Below, piece by piece: positions 30,260 through 44,990 of a DNA stretch of 64,000 nucleotides (its first letter is position 1; every line of letters starts with the position of its first letter). The DNA lies in the NCBI GenBank assembly GCA_963662155.1, contig OY759263.1:13799260-13863259 (forward strand), given 5' to 3'. The DNA is from Lamellibrachia columna. Its lineage: Eukaryota > Annelida > Polychaeta > Sabellida > Siboglinidae. Under the pieces are notes generated by a model that did not search any database, had not been told where the DNA came from, and saw only the letters and a list, made by a program, of their open reading frames with translations. The translations under genes and the position numbers were made by a program.

Positions 30260-30329
30260 GGCGGGGCGGGCGGGCGGGCGGGCGGGCGGGCGGGCGGGCG
30301 GGCGGGCGGGCGGGCGGGCGGGCGGGCGT
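30185..30329. repeat. (CGTG)n then (CGGG)n tetranucleotide repeat
   Basis: About 70 bp of CGTG passes through a transition into about 70 bp of CGGG, the same motif as the 10467-11152 tract. Confidence 0.96.
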
Positions 30330-30339
30330 AGGTGCGTGT

Positions 30340-31520
30340 GTGCCAGTGTTATGTATATGTATCGATCGCCGTACGCCAATAAAAGGCCAATATATTAAAA
30401 CAGGAGGAGGAGAAAAGATGAAGAAGAAAAAGAAAGTAGATGGAAATGAGTTTTCACAATGACCAAAGCGAAAGCAGCACGAACTTGAACCACAGAAAGG
30501 GAAAGGAAAAGGAAAATGTGCAGACCAAAGACAATATGGAGATGATGATGGAAGACAAACACAAGGCTCCTAGAATAACACGGGGCTCAGCAGTGTTAAT
30601 TTAAATTGGAATTCCTTTTAAATGAACGTTGGGAACGAAAATATCAGAGAATCGGGGTATTTTAATTACGTGACACATCGTACCAGTTAACCAATGAGAA
30701 TCTTTGTACGTTCCCGTCAAATTAACATAGCTATGCATATGCATATATCCGGTTTTACATAACTAAATAAGTCAGGCAGTTATGCAATGTCACAGTCCAC
30801 AGGCAATGTCACAGTTCATGCGCTTTTGCGGCACCACGAAGGTCAGGTTTTTCGGGAAACGTTTGCTATTCAATAATAGGCACATTTTAAGTTATATTCG
30901 ATTCAAAATGCTTACCTACAACATTCATATTGCTCGGTATTATGCTACACCCGACGAGATGGTTGAGGTTTTGGCACTCGCAGTGGTCTGTTTTTAATTA
31001 AAACTGTCGACACACGCATTTGTGCTATGGCGGCGACTTTATTATAATATGAAATGTTACTTTAGGATGGTCTTTTCAACTGTGCTTAATTGTCGCCACC
31101 GTTTAGGTTATGATGGCAATTTCGCCTCTTAGTTTATGACGGATATTATTAGTATCTTAGTGAAACACGTTAAACTACGTAGGCCTGTTTTGCTTACCTT
31201 TTTTTGGTAGCCACATTTTTATGTTTTTTTTGTGTGAAGTCAAGTCAACGTTTGACGACGAATTTAGTAGTTTATTCAGTGGTCAGCTCAACAGACGTTT
31301 GAACAACGAACGGACGAAACTCTCGTAACCGCGGGAACGCGTAGGAATACCGTGACGTCACACACCGTCATCAACGTAAAGCCACAGCCAACGAATACCG
31401 GGTTGCGTAACTGACGGCCGCGCCATTAAACATTGCTGAAGGATCAAGAGACCCTGTTAGAAAAGCGCAATAAGGGTAGCTCCCCCAACAGCGTTAATGA
31501 GAAGGTGTTGTGCGAAGGTA
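30340..31520. other. Intergenic DNA, nothing recognised
   Basis: AT-rich, no coding exon or clear mobile-element motif. It lies between the two copies of the 98-bp direct repeat. Confidence 0.4.
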
Positions 31521-31965
31521 GAGTGTATAATGGGCGTGGTCGGTCGGTGTAGAGGACTTTGGCATTATGCAAATGATGTAAGGGGCTATCCATAAAGTAC
31601 GTCACACTATTTTTTTCATGTTTTTGAATTGTACTCGTTTTTAGACCCCCCCCCAATAGTGCATGCATCTATTTTAAATTAATTGCGCGTCTGTATTGAT
31701 TCGTAGTTCATGTAGATTATAAGTGTATGTAGTTAATAAGAAATAATAACATCAAATGTAGAATATGTTTACGTACGTTTAATAGGTACAACGACGAATG
31801 TAGTGAACCCCTCGTTATCGACATAGGAACCAACTAAGCTTAATCTAAAACGAAACAGTAACCATTGCGTGAACTAATATTCCGGAACATTCCCTTGGAT
31901 GAAAGTGACAAAATACAACGGGTTTGAAATGTCGTTCAAACGATTAAGCAAACATAAACGGTTTG

Positions 31966-32347
<382 letters not shown>

Positions 32348-32749
32348 AGCGTATTTCCTTATCTTGTATGAACGTACTTCCTTATCTTGTATGAACGTAC
32401 TTCGGTTGTACGCTTGTTAACCTACTTCAATATACTACTAGTTGAATGCTCCAACACGATACATGGAACAAATACAAAGGTAGCAACGATGTATACCTAT
32501 TTGTTTTTAATCAGTTTTAATCTGTTAATCGGTATGTAGAACGCTGAAGGTGAATAAGATCGTCAATAAATGAAAGAGATACAATGTGGGAATTCCGATT
32601 AATTCTTCCGGTTTCAAGCGATTAAAACATGGACGATGCTACCAACAAGTACAAACACGACAACCTATTGTATTAAAGAGGCAACACAACTAGTTTGAAC
32701 TGACTTTTGTTTTCACTGCTGTGTAGTTAAAACAAATATGTTGTATCAT

Positions 32750-33832
32750 GTATGTGTGTGGCAGAGGATGCAGTATCGCCCGTTGTGTGTGGCAGAGGAT
32801 ATAGTATGGCCCGTTGTGTGTGGCAGAGGATATAGTATGGCCCGTTGTGGGTTGCAGAAGATGCAATATGGCCCGATGTATGTGGCAGAGGATATAGTAT
32901 GGCCCGTTGAGTGTGGCAGAGGATGCAGTATGGCCCGTTGTGTGTGGCAGTGGATATAGTTTGGCCCGTTGTGTGTGTGGCAGAGGATGCAGTATGGCCC
33001 GTTGTGTGTGGCAGAGGATATAGTTTGGCCCGCTATGTGTGTGGCAGAGGATGCAGTATGGCCCGTTGTGTGTGGCAGAGGATATAGTTTGGCCCGTTGT
33101 GTGTGTGGCAGAGGATGCAGTATGGCCCGTTGTGTGTGGCAGAGGATATAGTTTGGCCCGCTGTGTGTGTGGCAGAGGATGCAGTATGGCACGTTGTGTG
33201 TGGCAGAGGATATAGTATGGCCCGTTGTGTGTGGCGGAGGATATAGTTTGGCCCGTTGTGTGTGGCAGAGGATATAGTATGGCCCGTTGTGTGTGACAGA
33301 GGATATAGTATGGCCCGTTGTGTGTGGCAGAGGATATAGTATGGCCCGTTGTGTGTGACAGAGGATATAGTATGGCCCGTTGTGTGTGGCAGAGGATATA
33401 GTATGGCCCGTTGTGTGTGGCAGAGGATGCAGCGTGGCCTGTTGTGTGTGGCAGAGGATGCAGCGTGGCCCGTTGTGTGTGGCAGTGGATGCAGTATGGT
33501 CCGTTGTATGTGGCAGAGGATATAGTATGGCCCGTTGTGGGTGGCCGAGGATATAGTATGGCCCGTTGTGGGTGGCCGAGGATATAGTATGGCCCGTTGT
33601 GTGTGGCAGAGGATGCAGCGTGGCCTGTTGTGTGTGGCAGAGGATGCAGTATGGCCCGTTGTATGTGGCCGAGGATATAGTATGGCCCGTTGTGGGTGGC
33701 CGAGGATATAGTATGGCCCGTTGTGTGTGGCAGAGGATATAGTATGGCCCGTTGTATGTGGCAGAGGATATAGTATGGCCCGTTGTGTGTGGCAGAGGAT
33801 ATAGTTTGGCCCGTTGTGTGTGACAGAGTGCA
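32750..33832. repeat. 31-bp minisatellite, about 35 copies
   Basis: A 31-bp unit containing GTGTGTGGCAGAGGATATAG is repeated about 35 times. Variants (GATGCAGTATGG, GATATAGTTTGG) are interspersed and form short higher-order patterns. On the minus strand it lies just 3' of the lectin terminal exon at 34.1 kb. The three overlapping long minus-strand frames it creates are artefacts. Confidence 0.95.
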
Positions 33833-33889
33833 TAACATCGTCTCGTTGTGCGTGGCAAAAGATCTCGTTGTTTGGATTTATCATATATT

Positions 33890-34105
33890 GCAGACAGTGA
33901 TATGTTTGTGAATAAAAAAGAAGATATTACAAAACCGAGGGGCTCCAATACTTCACTGGATTCTCCATTGCGTCTGAACCTGTCATCTTTTCAGCGCCAT
34001 ACTTGCAATTTCTCATCAGCTGTCCAGGTAATCCATGAAGTTTCTTTCGAACCCACCAGGCAATTTTCGTCGATGAGTGAGTTATCCTGATGAGGCTGTG
34101 ACAGA
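33890..34105 (-). pseudogene. Terminal exon of another F5/8-type lectin copy
   Basis: A minus-strand acceptor (CTGTGACAG-like at about 34090) precedes a segment closely matching the last lectin exon at 19.3 kb and, more weakly, that at 25.0 kb. In the expected phase 1 it encodes S-S-G and then TAA, so most of the conserved block is 3' untranslated. The matching coding exons would lie further right but I could not find them, so this is an orphan or strongly decayed copy. Confidence 0.45.
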
Positions 34106-34247
34106 GATAATATCCTTAGAACGCTAGAAACACAATTCTTGATTTGTCTGCATTATTCCTAGGTTTAATAAAGGTAAGTTTTTATTCAGCGCGGTACCCA
34201 GTTCGTAGGATTGTTCAAAGCGCTTTGCACTTCACCCGCTGGCAGAT

Positions 34248-34740
34248 ATGGAAGTGATATCACACAAAAAACAAAGTAGTTGTCAGCAGAACCCCAAGGA
34301 AGTAGACTCATTCCAATATCTTAGTTCCACCTTATGCAAAAATGGCACCTCAACAACAGAAAACAAAATCAAAGATCGCCAAAAAACAAATATAATTTCA
34401 ACTTTCCAATCAAACTTAAGCTCAACAGAACACTCCCAGTATTAGTATTCCTTTATGGATGCGAGAGCTGGACTTTAACAGAAGAAACAGAGATACGACT
34501 TCAAGCATTTGAAATAAAATTCCTCAGGAGATTCCTCTTTATTGTTTACACCGATCACAAAACTAAGACATATGTGAGAGAGCAAGTGGATTCCCTGGCC
34601 TTAAGGCAAGAGCCCTAGTGTCAACGATGAAACGACGCAAGCTCTGCTGCTTTGGCCACTTCACACGACACAACACCATCTCAAACAACATCCTGCATGT
34701 TGGAGGGCACAAGAAGACGAACTGGCTGGACAACATAAAA
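34248..34740 (+). pseudogene. Non-LTR retrotransposon reverse transcriptase, C-terminal fragment
   Basis: Plus-strand frames encode V-D-S-F-Q-Y-L-S-S-T-L, then F-L-Y-G-C-E-S-W-T-L-T, then K-R-R-K-L-C-C-F-G-H. These are the conserved C-terminal blocks of RTE/CR1-like elements often annotated as craniofacial-development-like or endonuclease-reverse transcriptase. Frameshifts and a stop show it is dead. Its 3' end grades directly into the 47-bp minisatellite. Confidence 0.7.
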
Positions 34741-35395
34741 TAGTGGACCGATCTAAGCCTACTGGCCCTGCTATGCACAACATAAAATTGTGGACCGATC
34801 TAAGCCTACTGGCCCTGCTAAGCACAACATAAAATAGTGGACCAATCTAAGCCTACTGGCCCTGCTATGCACAACATAAAATAGTGGACCGATCTAAGCC
34901 TACTGGCCCTGGTATGCACAACATAAAATAGTGGACCGATCTAAGCCTACTGGCCCTGCTATGCACAACATAAAATAGTGGACCGATCTAAGCCTACTGG
35001 CCCTGCTATGCACAACATAAAATAGTGGACCAATCATAGCCTACTGGCCCTGCTATGCACAATATAAAATAGTGGACCGATCTAAGCCTACTGGCCCTGC
35101 TATGCACAACATAAAATAGTGGACCGATCTAAGCCTACTGGCCCTGCTATGCACAACATAAAATAGTGGACCGATCTAAGCCTACTGGCCCTGCTATGCA
35201 CAACATAAAATAGTGGACCGATCTAAGCCTACTGGCCCTGCTATGCACAACATAAAATAGTGGACCGATCTAAGCCTACTGGCCCTGCTATGCACAACAT
35301 AAAACAGTGGACCGATCTAAGCTTACTGGCCCTGCTATGCACAACATAAAACAGTGGACCAATCTAAGTATACTGGCCCTGCTATGCACACCAGA
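34732..35395. repeat. 47-bp minisatellite, about 14 copies, derived from the LINE 3' coding end
   Basis: A 47-bp unit containing ACATAAAATAGTGGACCGAT is repeated about fourteen times. The first copy is continuous with the coding tail of the LINE fragment at 34248-34740, so the array arose by tandem amplification of that segment. Confidence 0.93.
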
Positions 35396-35399
35396 ATAC

Positions 35400-36590
35400 A
35401 TACCAAGTTGGCGCACACTCTTCGTGGTAATGGCAGATACGACCGTCCCGTACAAGGTATGAAGTGAGTGGTAATCAACCCCCGCCGAGCGAAGAGAAAT
35501 GACGTCGAGATAGGTCAAACATTTGGTTGAATGTGTTACTTGCGATCTTTTCCTACACTGTTGGTTCGTTCAGTGATTGTGATTGGTCATATTAAACAAT
35601 AATTAATTATTGTTTAATAATTATACATTATTCTAGTTACGCCACAAGTTTTACAATGCTATCAAAGCTGCTAACTACATATATCTGGTTCGCAGGAAAG
35701 CAAACAGTACTGATATTTATGGAAAAGTAAAATATGGAAGTTTCCCTTCCTCTACCCCAAAAACATGAAAATCCAGGAGGAATGCAATGCAAGCAGATCC
35801 AATGTTTCCATTTTACCATAAGCATGTATGGCGCCATGTCGGATTTTCCAAATGGCCGCCATTAAAAATGTGCCTTTGTGCTGAAATAATGATAAATTGG
35901 TTTATCTCCTTGGATTTCGAGTTCCTCGTAGTACGACATTTTCTCATCCCTCAGGAATTTCAGCGCTAGTTTGTCGTTTGGTCGCTGTGTGGGGTGGGGT
36001 TTCGCTTTAAACAAAACAACAAATCGTGCATATGACAAATATGCATGTTGAAATGCCTATTTTTCCTAATAATAGTTAAACATAAAACATATTAAACAAA
36101 GGAGAAGGACATACTTTGGGAATAGCATGTGATTGGAAGATATTGTACTAACGAAGATAGCCATACAGTGATTAAGAGACAGGCCACACATAACTTGGGT
36201 TAGGAGATGTTGAACAGCTGACCGATATAATTATTATCTCAAGAAACGAGCATGACAACATAACATAACTTTGTGTTTGTCTTATGAGCCTAAACCCAGC
36301 AAGATGGTAATGAAGGTAGCGACAAGTGTAGCCCATATAATTATGTAGTATAATACTGTTGCTCTCCGCCTTTTCCCTGTAGTCCGGGGTGAGGCTGGCA
36401 CTGATACCGGTCATCGATTTTTTTTCCCCCTTCTTTTCTTCTTCATAACTAGTCCCGTTTTACTACCTTCTCCACCAATCGTCTCCACTCCCCTCTATCC
36501 CACGCCCTCATTCTCCATTCCACTCCCACCAAATCTCTGTTCTTCGTAATACTAATAATAACACATGCAGCATACATTGTATTGTGCATT
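35400..36590. other. Intergenic DNA
   Basis: No gene seen. A short inverted AT repeat (AATAATTAATTATTGTTTAATAATTA, split around 35600-35625) and a TGGCCGCCAT-type motif near 35850 are the only features. Confidence 0.4.
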
Positions 36591-36597
36591 TTACACT

Positions 36598-36905
36598 GTG
36601 TACCACACAATGTACCACACTGTGTACCACACTGTATACCACACTGTGTACCACACTATGTACCACACTGTGTAACACACTGTGTACCACACTGTGTGCC
36701 ACACTATGTACCACACTATGTACCACACTGTATACCACACTGTATACCACACTGTATACCACACTGTATACCACACTGTATACCACACTGTGTACCACAC
36801 TATGTACCACACTGTGTAACACACTGTGTACCATACTGTGTACCACACTATGCACCACACTATGTACCACACTGTATACCACACTGTATACCACACTGTA
36901 TACGT
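36598..36905. repeat. 12-bp minisatellite, about 25 copies
   Basis: The unit ACCACACTGTGT and close variants (GTAT, CTATGT) are repeated about 25 times. Because 12 is a multiple of 3, both strands give long periodic frames that are artefacts. Confidence 0.95.
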
Positions 36906-37746
36906 TATTTTCTTTAGGTCCAACCTTCGATACTGTGGCCGCTCACTTTGATACTCAGCAACACATGAGACCTTTCAACAGCAAGTAGCTGTGCCACCCA
37001 CAAGTACCAGGTAACTGTGGGAATGTTACAATTCTACTTCTTCGTCCCTTCTATCTTTTGCAGGGTGGGGGCACATCACTTATTCTCTTCCGCCCTCTCG
37101 ACGACTTGTCTCCATCGCTCTCGATCTCTCTTGATAGTCTGCCATTTGCTCCTATTCTTTGCTGTTCACACCTGCCTTTTCCAGGTCTCTCTTCTCGTTG
37201 TTATTATTATTTTATGATTAGAATTATTATTTCTACCATTAGCAGTAGTAGCAGCTGTAGTAGTAGTATTATTAGTACGATTATGATTATTATTAGTACT
37301 ACCAAAAAGCTCTTTGGTACTACTACTACGTGTTGAATTAGTTCCCGTTTCTGAACACGATGTACTTATTCATCTCCGGATGAGAATATTACAGTTATTC
37401 GTACATTTTGCAACTTCAAGTTTTTATAGCAGATGAAGTCAGTTATGCAGTGTATTTGTGCTATGCAATGGATCTTTTCTCGTAATTTTTTTAACAGTTT
37501 GTTTTGAGTGAATTGTAACTCTTTTAATCAGGGTTTGTTTGCTGCTCGTTAATTTCAATACCATATTTTATCCTGATGCATATTGTAGTGAACTATATTT
37601 GGTTCACTAATTGAAGAGACAAATACGAGTTATTGTTATTAAATACATGACAATAGCGCCTTGGTGTGTTATATACACAGTATGTAAGTTCATGCCATGA
37701 CTATTTATCATCTAGTATAATACGAAGATATTTTGCACTGGTTGTG

Positions 37747-39200
<1,454 letters not shown>

Positions 39201-39239
39201 ATTCGCTATATGCAACGTTGCTATCTGAATGATTAATAG

Positions 39240-40040
39240 ATCCGTCTGAGTTTGTTGATAATAACTTTTCTTGGACCATTCCCTTGTGAAATGTTTATAT
39301 ATTCTTTTCACTGAATATTCTCGTGTAAGGTCTTTCCTTCTTATTTTTGCATTCTGGTTTACAGCTTATAAGTACAAAATAAATTGGGTAAGTGATCGCT
39401 TATGTTGCATAATAAACTAGATATGACTACAATGCAGCATAGGTTTCATAAATACGTGTAGGAAAGTCTTTACTTGTGAGCACAATTTTCAGGAAACCCG
39501 CTTCCAGCCAAACAAACCAATATTGGGTCACCTAATACTTGCATTCAAATGTATTAATATGATGTGTCTTCGAATACTGTTATTGTTGTATTCGAATATT
39601 TGCAGATTTTTTTAACATTTATTTTTGTCACCCAGGTCTCAGGTAAAGAACTGGTCTAGTGCCAGTTAGATCAACAGGTGATTAGATTTGACAGTGCATG
39701 CCAAGTGACTGAACATCTCAGAACTCTTGTTGATACACTTCTGTAAGCTTACTACAAATGAAATAAATGTAGTTGTTTATTGTATAATATTCTTTACGAA
39801 TGTCATAGTTATTAGTCTTTTAGTACACATGTTGCATAGTTTAGGTATTATGAGATATTCCTATTCGAATGCTATTTTTATCATGTTGTGATACTTTTCG
39901 CAGTATTCGAATTCCAATATTTTTAGAAATGTGCAATATATTCGGATTCGAACTATTAATCTTTTGAAAGTATATGACATAGGCCTACATCTGATACAAA
40001 CAAAACAAAAATAATTTTTTAGTATTACAAAATAAATATC
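39240..40040. other. Intergenic DNA, nothing recognised
   Basis: AT-rich. It contains recurrent ATTCGAAT words (39570-39960) but no gene. Confidence 0.4.
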
Positions 40041-40051
40041 TGTGTTACAGC

Positions 40052-40715
40052 CTCGTCAGGATAACGCACTCATCGACCACAATCGCCTCCTGAGTTTGCA
40101 CACAACATGACCATGCTACATCCTCTGTCAAGCACACTGGGATCGTGCTACATCCTCCGCCACGCGCAACGAAACCATGCTACATCCTCTGCCAAGCACA
40201 ATGGGTCAATATTACATCCTCTGCCAAGCACAATAGGTCCATGCTACATCCTCCGCCAGGTACAACGGAACCATGCTACATCATCTGCCAAGCACATCGG
40301 AAACGTGCTACATCCTCTGCCAAACACAACGGGACAGTGCTACATCCTGAGCAACGCACACAAGAACCATGCTACATCCTCTGCCACGCATAACGGGACA
40401 ATGCTACATCCTCTGTCACGCGCAATGGGAGCATGCTGCACCCTCCGCCACCCGCAACGGAACCATGCTACATCCTCTGCCACGCACAATGGGACAATGC
40501 TACATCCTCTGTCACGCGCAGTGGGAGCATGCTGCACCCTCCGCCACCCGCAACGGAACCATGCTACATCCTCTGCCACGCACAATGGGACAATGCTACA
40601 TCCTCTGTCACGCGCAGTGGGAGCATGCTGCACCCTCCGCCACCCGCAACCGAACCATGCTACATCCTCTGCGACACACAGCGATACCATTCTACATCCT
40701 CTACCACACACACAA
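40052..40715 (+). repeat. Inverted lectin terminal exon plus 32-bp minisatellite (about 19 copies)
   Basis: At 40052 a TGTGTTACAG acceptor precedes CCTCGTCAGGATAACGCACT, a plus-strand copy of the lectin terminal exon. From 40107 a 32-bp unit with CTACATCCTCTGCCA repeats about nineteen times. A 96-bp higher-order unit is visible at 40380-40680. Exon and array have the same relative order and orientation as at 34.1-32.75 kb and 19.3-18.6 kb. Confidence 0.8.
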
Positions 40716-40719
40716 AGAG

Positions 40720-41515
40720 ACAGGGACCATGATGTGCATGCACTTGTTGGTGGTGATCACTGTCTTGCGTTTATTCAACAGTGCGGAATAATTCCTTGGA
40801 CTTCCCTCATCGCATGTGGTTCAATCACTAGCCATCTGATTGGGCTACGTTAAAGTGTTAGATGCAATGACAGTTGCTTTCTTTATGTACATGTAGACTG
40901 ATTTCATTACAGTTTACTGCAGTCGTTGTCACACAAACATATTGTACTGGCAGGCACGGCACGATATCAGTTCTGATCACATATACGCCTGTTGGCTTCA
41001 ATAGAAATGTCATATATTAACAATTAGACCAAAAAAACTCAATAATGTAACAGCACAAAGCTAAGTTTGTAAACGTTTGCCTTGGTCGACTTATATAATT
41101 ATTTGCAATTCGTGTACATTTTATTCACATCTTTACGATATAATTCACGTATACATGTTGTAAATAAGAATATCAAAACTAAAAAAAGTTATTACTTCGG
41201 TAGGAAACATGACAACAGGTGGACAACAGACTAGCAGACTGGACACCAAGATCACGTGAAAGGAGGAAGGTAAACTAGAAGGTGACGAGATGAAATCAAG
41301 ATGCAAGGCGGCGTAAATTGGAACCTACTGGCCGAATACCAGGGAGATACGACGACACCTTCATCCAGCAGTACATTGAAAGAGGCTGAACAGAACAGAA
41401 CAGAAATACTTTTCTATATGATACGGAACTACGCCCCCATCCAGGATCGGATGAAAACAGATAAGGAGAAATTAGTCCAATGTAGTATCATGACGTATAT
41501 GTTCGTGTTGCATGA
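40720..41515. other. Intergenic DNA
   Basis: No coding exon or element recognised. Confidence 0.4.
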
Positions 41516-41516
41516 T

Positions 41517-41520
41517 ATAT

Positions 41521-41554
<34 letters not shown>

Positions 41555-41604
41555 CCACACGAACACAAGCGCCCTCGCGCGCAAGCACACTCGCACGCAC
41601 GCAC

Positions 41605-41700
<96 letters not shown>
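41517..41700. repeat. (CACG)n and (CA)n
   Basis: A short CACG run, a mixed stretch, then about 90 bp of CA. Confidence 0.95.
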
Positions 41701-41701
<1 letters not shown>

Positions 41702-42229
41702 TTGTTATGAGACTAAACAGTCTTTAAAAAGCCATTTATGTGACAAGTACGTAATACACATAACTGAAAATGGTTGGACTCTCAATAAACCAATCGCTTC
41801 CTTTTCCTCTTCCCATCTGGGGTTTCGCTTTAGATGGCAATCTTCTTCACTGTGCATTGTATTATTTCAACTTCAAATACTCAAGTGTGATAACACACCC
41901 AGTACATCTCCTTCACATCCAACTTGCAACAATACAGCAGCCATTTTCTACAGACACACAATGTTGGGATACTAAAAAGGTAACCTAAGAGGGGTGTGGC
42001 AGGGGTCTCAACTTTAATCTCCCACCTGTTTTGCAAACAACCTCCTACTTTCCCACAATTGGGGAGTCCACCTCCTACCAATTCTACCTCCCATATATCG
42101 TTGAAGACTACCTCCCACTTCCCACTATTTTTGAGAGTCCACCTCCCACCAGTCCTACTTCCCACATATTTTATGCCAACGTCCCACTTCCCACCAATGT
42201 TTAGGACGACCCTCCCACTTCGTTTAACG

Positions 42230-42545
42230 TCGATGATTTGTAAGTTATTAGAAAGGTTAATTAAAGACCATATGGTGGACTTTCTTGTTAGGCATAAATT
42301 ATTAAATTCATCTCAACATGGATTCCTTAAAGCGAGGTCATGCTTAACAAATATGTTACGTTTTGTCGAAGAAATCGTGGATAGACGAGGGATCGCCAGT
42401 ATATATTATCTACTTAGATTTTCAGAAAGCTTTTCACAAATTGCCACATCAAAGATTACTACTTAAATTAAAATCCCATGGTATCGAGGATGGCATTATT
42501 GACTGGATAGAACAATATCTGAAGACAGCGTGTTGTTGTGTGGCG
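42230..42545 (+). pseudogene. Reverse transcriptase fragment of a LINE
   Basis: Plus-strand frames encode S-M-I-C-K-L-L-E-R-L-I-K-D-H, then S-Q-H-G-F-L, then, after a frameshift, I-I-Y-L-D-F-Q-K-A-F. These are the core RT blocks around the first catalytic Asp. The frame is broken at about 42380 and the rest of the domain is missing. The left flank (42000-42220) is a CTCCCACTTCCCAC-type imperfect repeat. Confidence 0.68.
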
Positions 42546-42733
42546 AACAAGAATAGTCCCTACTACTATTATGATGGACGCACTGGTCAATTACCCTTAA
42601 GAGCAAGCAAATGCCAATGTCCAGGTTAAATAACCCTCTTATAAAAAGCGGCCATTTAATGTGTTCCCATCGGTTCCAATCATTCCACATTATTATTAAA
42701 ATACATGTCCACCAAATGTCATGCTTCTATCAC

Positions 42734-43166
<433 letters not shown>

Positions 43167-43196
43167 ACATGTCGGCGTACATACAGGTAACTATCA

Positions 43197-43478
43197 CTCT
43201 CAGCTAACCACAAAGTCCCGTCTTCGCCCTACATTGAGTTGTTTGGAGTCGGACTTTCGACTACACACTTACAACTTGAGACAAGCATGTATGCTTTCGA
43301 ACAACACTACTAATTATTTGGTCCACTTCAAGAGACTTGCAACAAAACGATATTTTGGCTTTATGGAGAGTACGTTGACAAACATCTTCAACACAACACA
43401 CGGTGGATTTAAGGTCGAAGCGATTCAGTGGAATGTGCTCAACTCGCCAGGCAAGACAGATATGGCAGTGGCTAAGGT
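43197..43478 (+). other. Possible coding exon of unknown product
   Basis: An open plus-strand stretch of about 93 codons of complex composition, not repeat-derived, ends at a good donor (AAG then GTGAGG at about 43478). An acceptor-like CATACAG lies just upstream at about 43188. I do not recognise the product, and the flanking arrays on both sides make a neighbouring exon hard to find. It could equally be a chance frame. Confidence 0.25.
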
Positions 43479-43569
43479 GAGGTTGATTTCGCACACGTTT
43501 GGCTTCGTTTCAATACTTTGCGCCATCATGGAATTCCAATACTTTGATGGACTTTATAAGCGTTCTGCA

Positions 43570-44405
43570 AGCACGCTAATAGCACGCTAATAGCACGTGT
43601 ACAGCACGTTCTTTGTGTACGCTAAAGGCATGTGTGCAATACGTTCTGCCATAACACTAAAGGCACGTGTACAGCACGTTCCGCTCTCACGCTCAAGTCA
43701 CGTGTACAACACGTTTCGCACGCATGTCATCACGCTAAAGGCATGTGTATAATACTTTCTGCCAGCACGCTATATGCATGTGTATAGCACGTTCTGTCAA
43801 CACGCTAAAGGCATGTGTACAATACGTTCTGCCAGCACGCTAAATGCATGTGTACAGCACGTTCTGTCATCACGCTGAAGGCATGTGTACAACAATTTCT
43901 GTCATCTCGCTAAAGGCATGTGTATAGCACGTTCTGTCATCACGCTAAATGCATGTGTATAGCACGTTCTGTCATCAAACTAAATGAATGTGTATAGCAC
44001 CTTCTGCCAGCACGATAAAGGCATTTGTATAGCACGTCCTGCCATCACGCTAAAGGCATGTGCGTAGCACGTTGTGTCATCACGCTAAAGGCATGTGTAC
44101 AGCACTTTCTGTCATCATGCTAAAGGCATGTGTATAGCACGTTCTGTCATCACGCTAAAGGCATGTGTACAATACGTTCTGCCAGCACGCTAAAGGCATG
44201 TGTATAGCACGTCCTGTCATCACGCTAAATGCATTTTTATAGCACGTTCTGCCAGCACGCTAAAGGCATGTGTACAGCACTTTCTGCCAGCACGCTAAAG
44301 GCATGTGCATAGCCCGTCCTGTCATCACGCTAAAGGCATGTGCGTAGCACGTTGTGTCATCACGCTAAAGGCATGTGTGCAACACGTTCTGCCATCACAC
44401 TAAAA
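43570..44405. repeat. 35-bp minisatellite, about 24 copies
   Basis: A unit of about 35 bp with CACGCTAAAGGCATGTGTAT is repeated about 24 times with frequent single-base variants. Confidence 0.94.
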
Positions 44406-44990
44406 TCATACGTACAACAACGACCAAATAGACGGTAATCGAGTAAATGAGATGCTCACCCGAGTTGTTCAAGAGTACGATTACACTGCGACCATAAATT
44501 GACGACGAACACGAACTGAACTGAAAACGGAATCATAAAATGGATTAGGCGTCAGAGGTTTGCATTTTGGTGAAATAAATTACTGTTTTCTTGCCCCGTG
44601 TGGTGTAACATAACTGCAATTATCTGCGTCCGACTGTGTATTAATACATAATAGATGCGGGCTGTTGTGTTGGGAAAACCTATAATGAAAACGGTTTTGG
44701 TGAAATTTGGGGATGGTCAGATTTGGGGGCATCTTTCTAAAAAAATAATTGGCATATCGATTAAACAAATGTCAAACTTGACATACTCCAACTGAAGAGT
44801 AATGAACTTGAAAGTTCTAACAAATGAATTAGGGTTAGTTCTCCAGCGACCTGGTAAATGTCATGAGTCATGATAGCCACCAATACAAAGAAACCATTTA
44901 GGCTTATTTATGCCACTAGGACAAACTAATCTTGCATTCTGGTGTCGCATTTTATGTCTTAAATTGTTTTAGATTTCCCCGCTTCAATTT

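Larger units (their letters stand above)
29909..31623. repeat. 98-bp direct repeat (29909-30006 and 31526-31623)
   Basis: Two copies of a 98-bp segment, about 95% identical, both beginning TATAATGGGCGTGGTCGGTC and containing GGGGCTATCCATAAAGTACG. They are 1.6 kb apart in the same orientation. The second continues into a C10 run. They look like terminal pieces of one mobile-element family rather than one element's two ends. Confidence 0.7.

Noticed and set aside
32690..33948. Three overlapping minus-strand frames of 280-400 codons with Ser-Ala-Thr-His-Asn-Gly-Pro repeats
   Set aside because: All come from the 31-bp minisatellite. Three consecutive units (93 bp) keep frame, so open frames are expected without coding function.
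36508..36988. Val-His-Ser or Cys-Thr-Thr-Leu repeat frames on both strands
   Set aside because: Products of the 12-bp minisatellite, whose period is a multiple of three.
40107..40853. 248-codon plus-strand frame and its minus-strand counterpart
   Set aside because: Derived from the 32-bp minisatellite with a 96-bp higher-order unit. No start context or complex sequence outside the array.
41301..41975. 224-codon plus-strand frame
   Set aside because: Half is a (CA)n/(CACG)n translation. The flanking parts show no recognisable domain or consistent splice signals.
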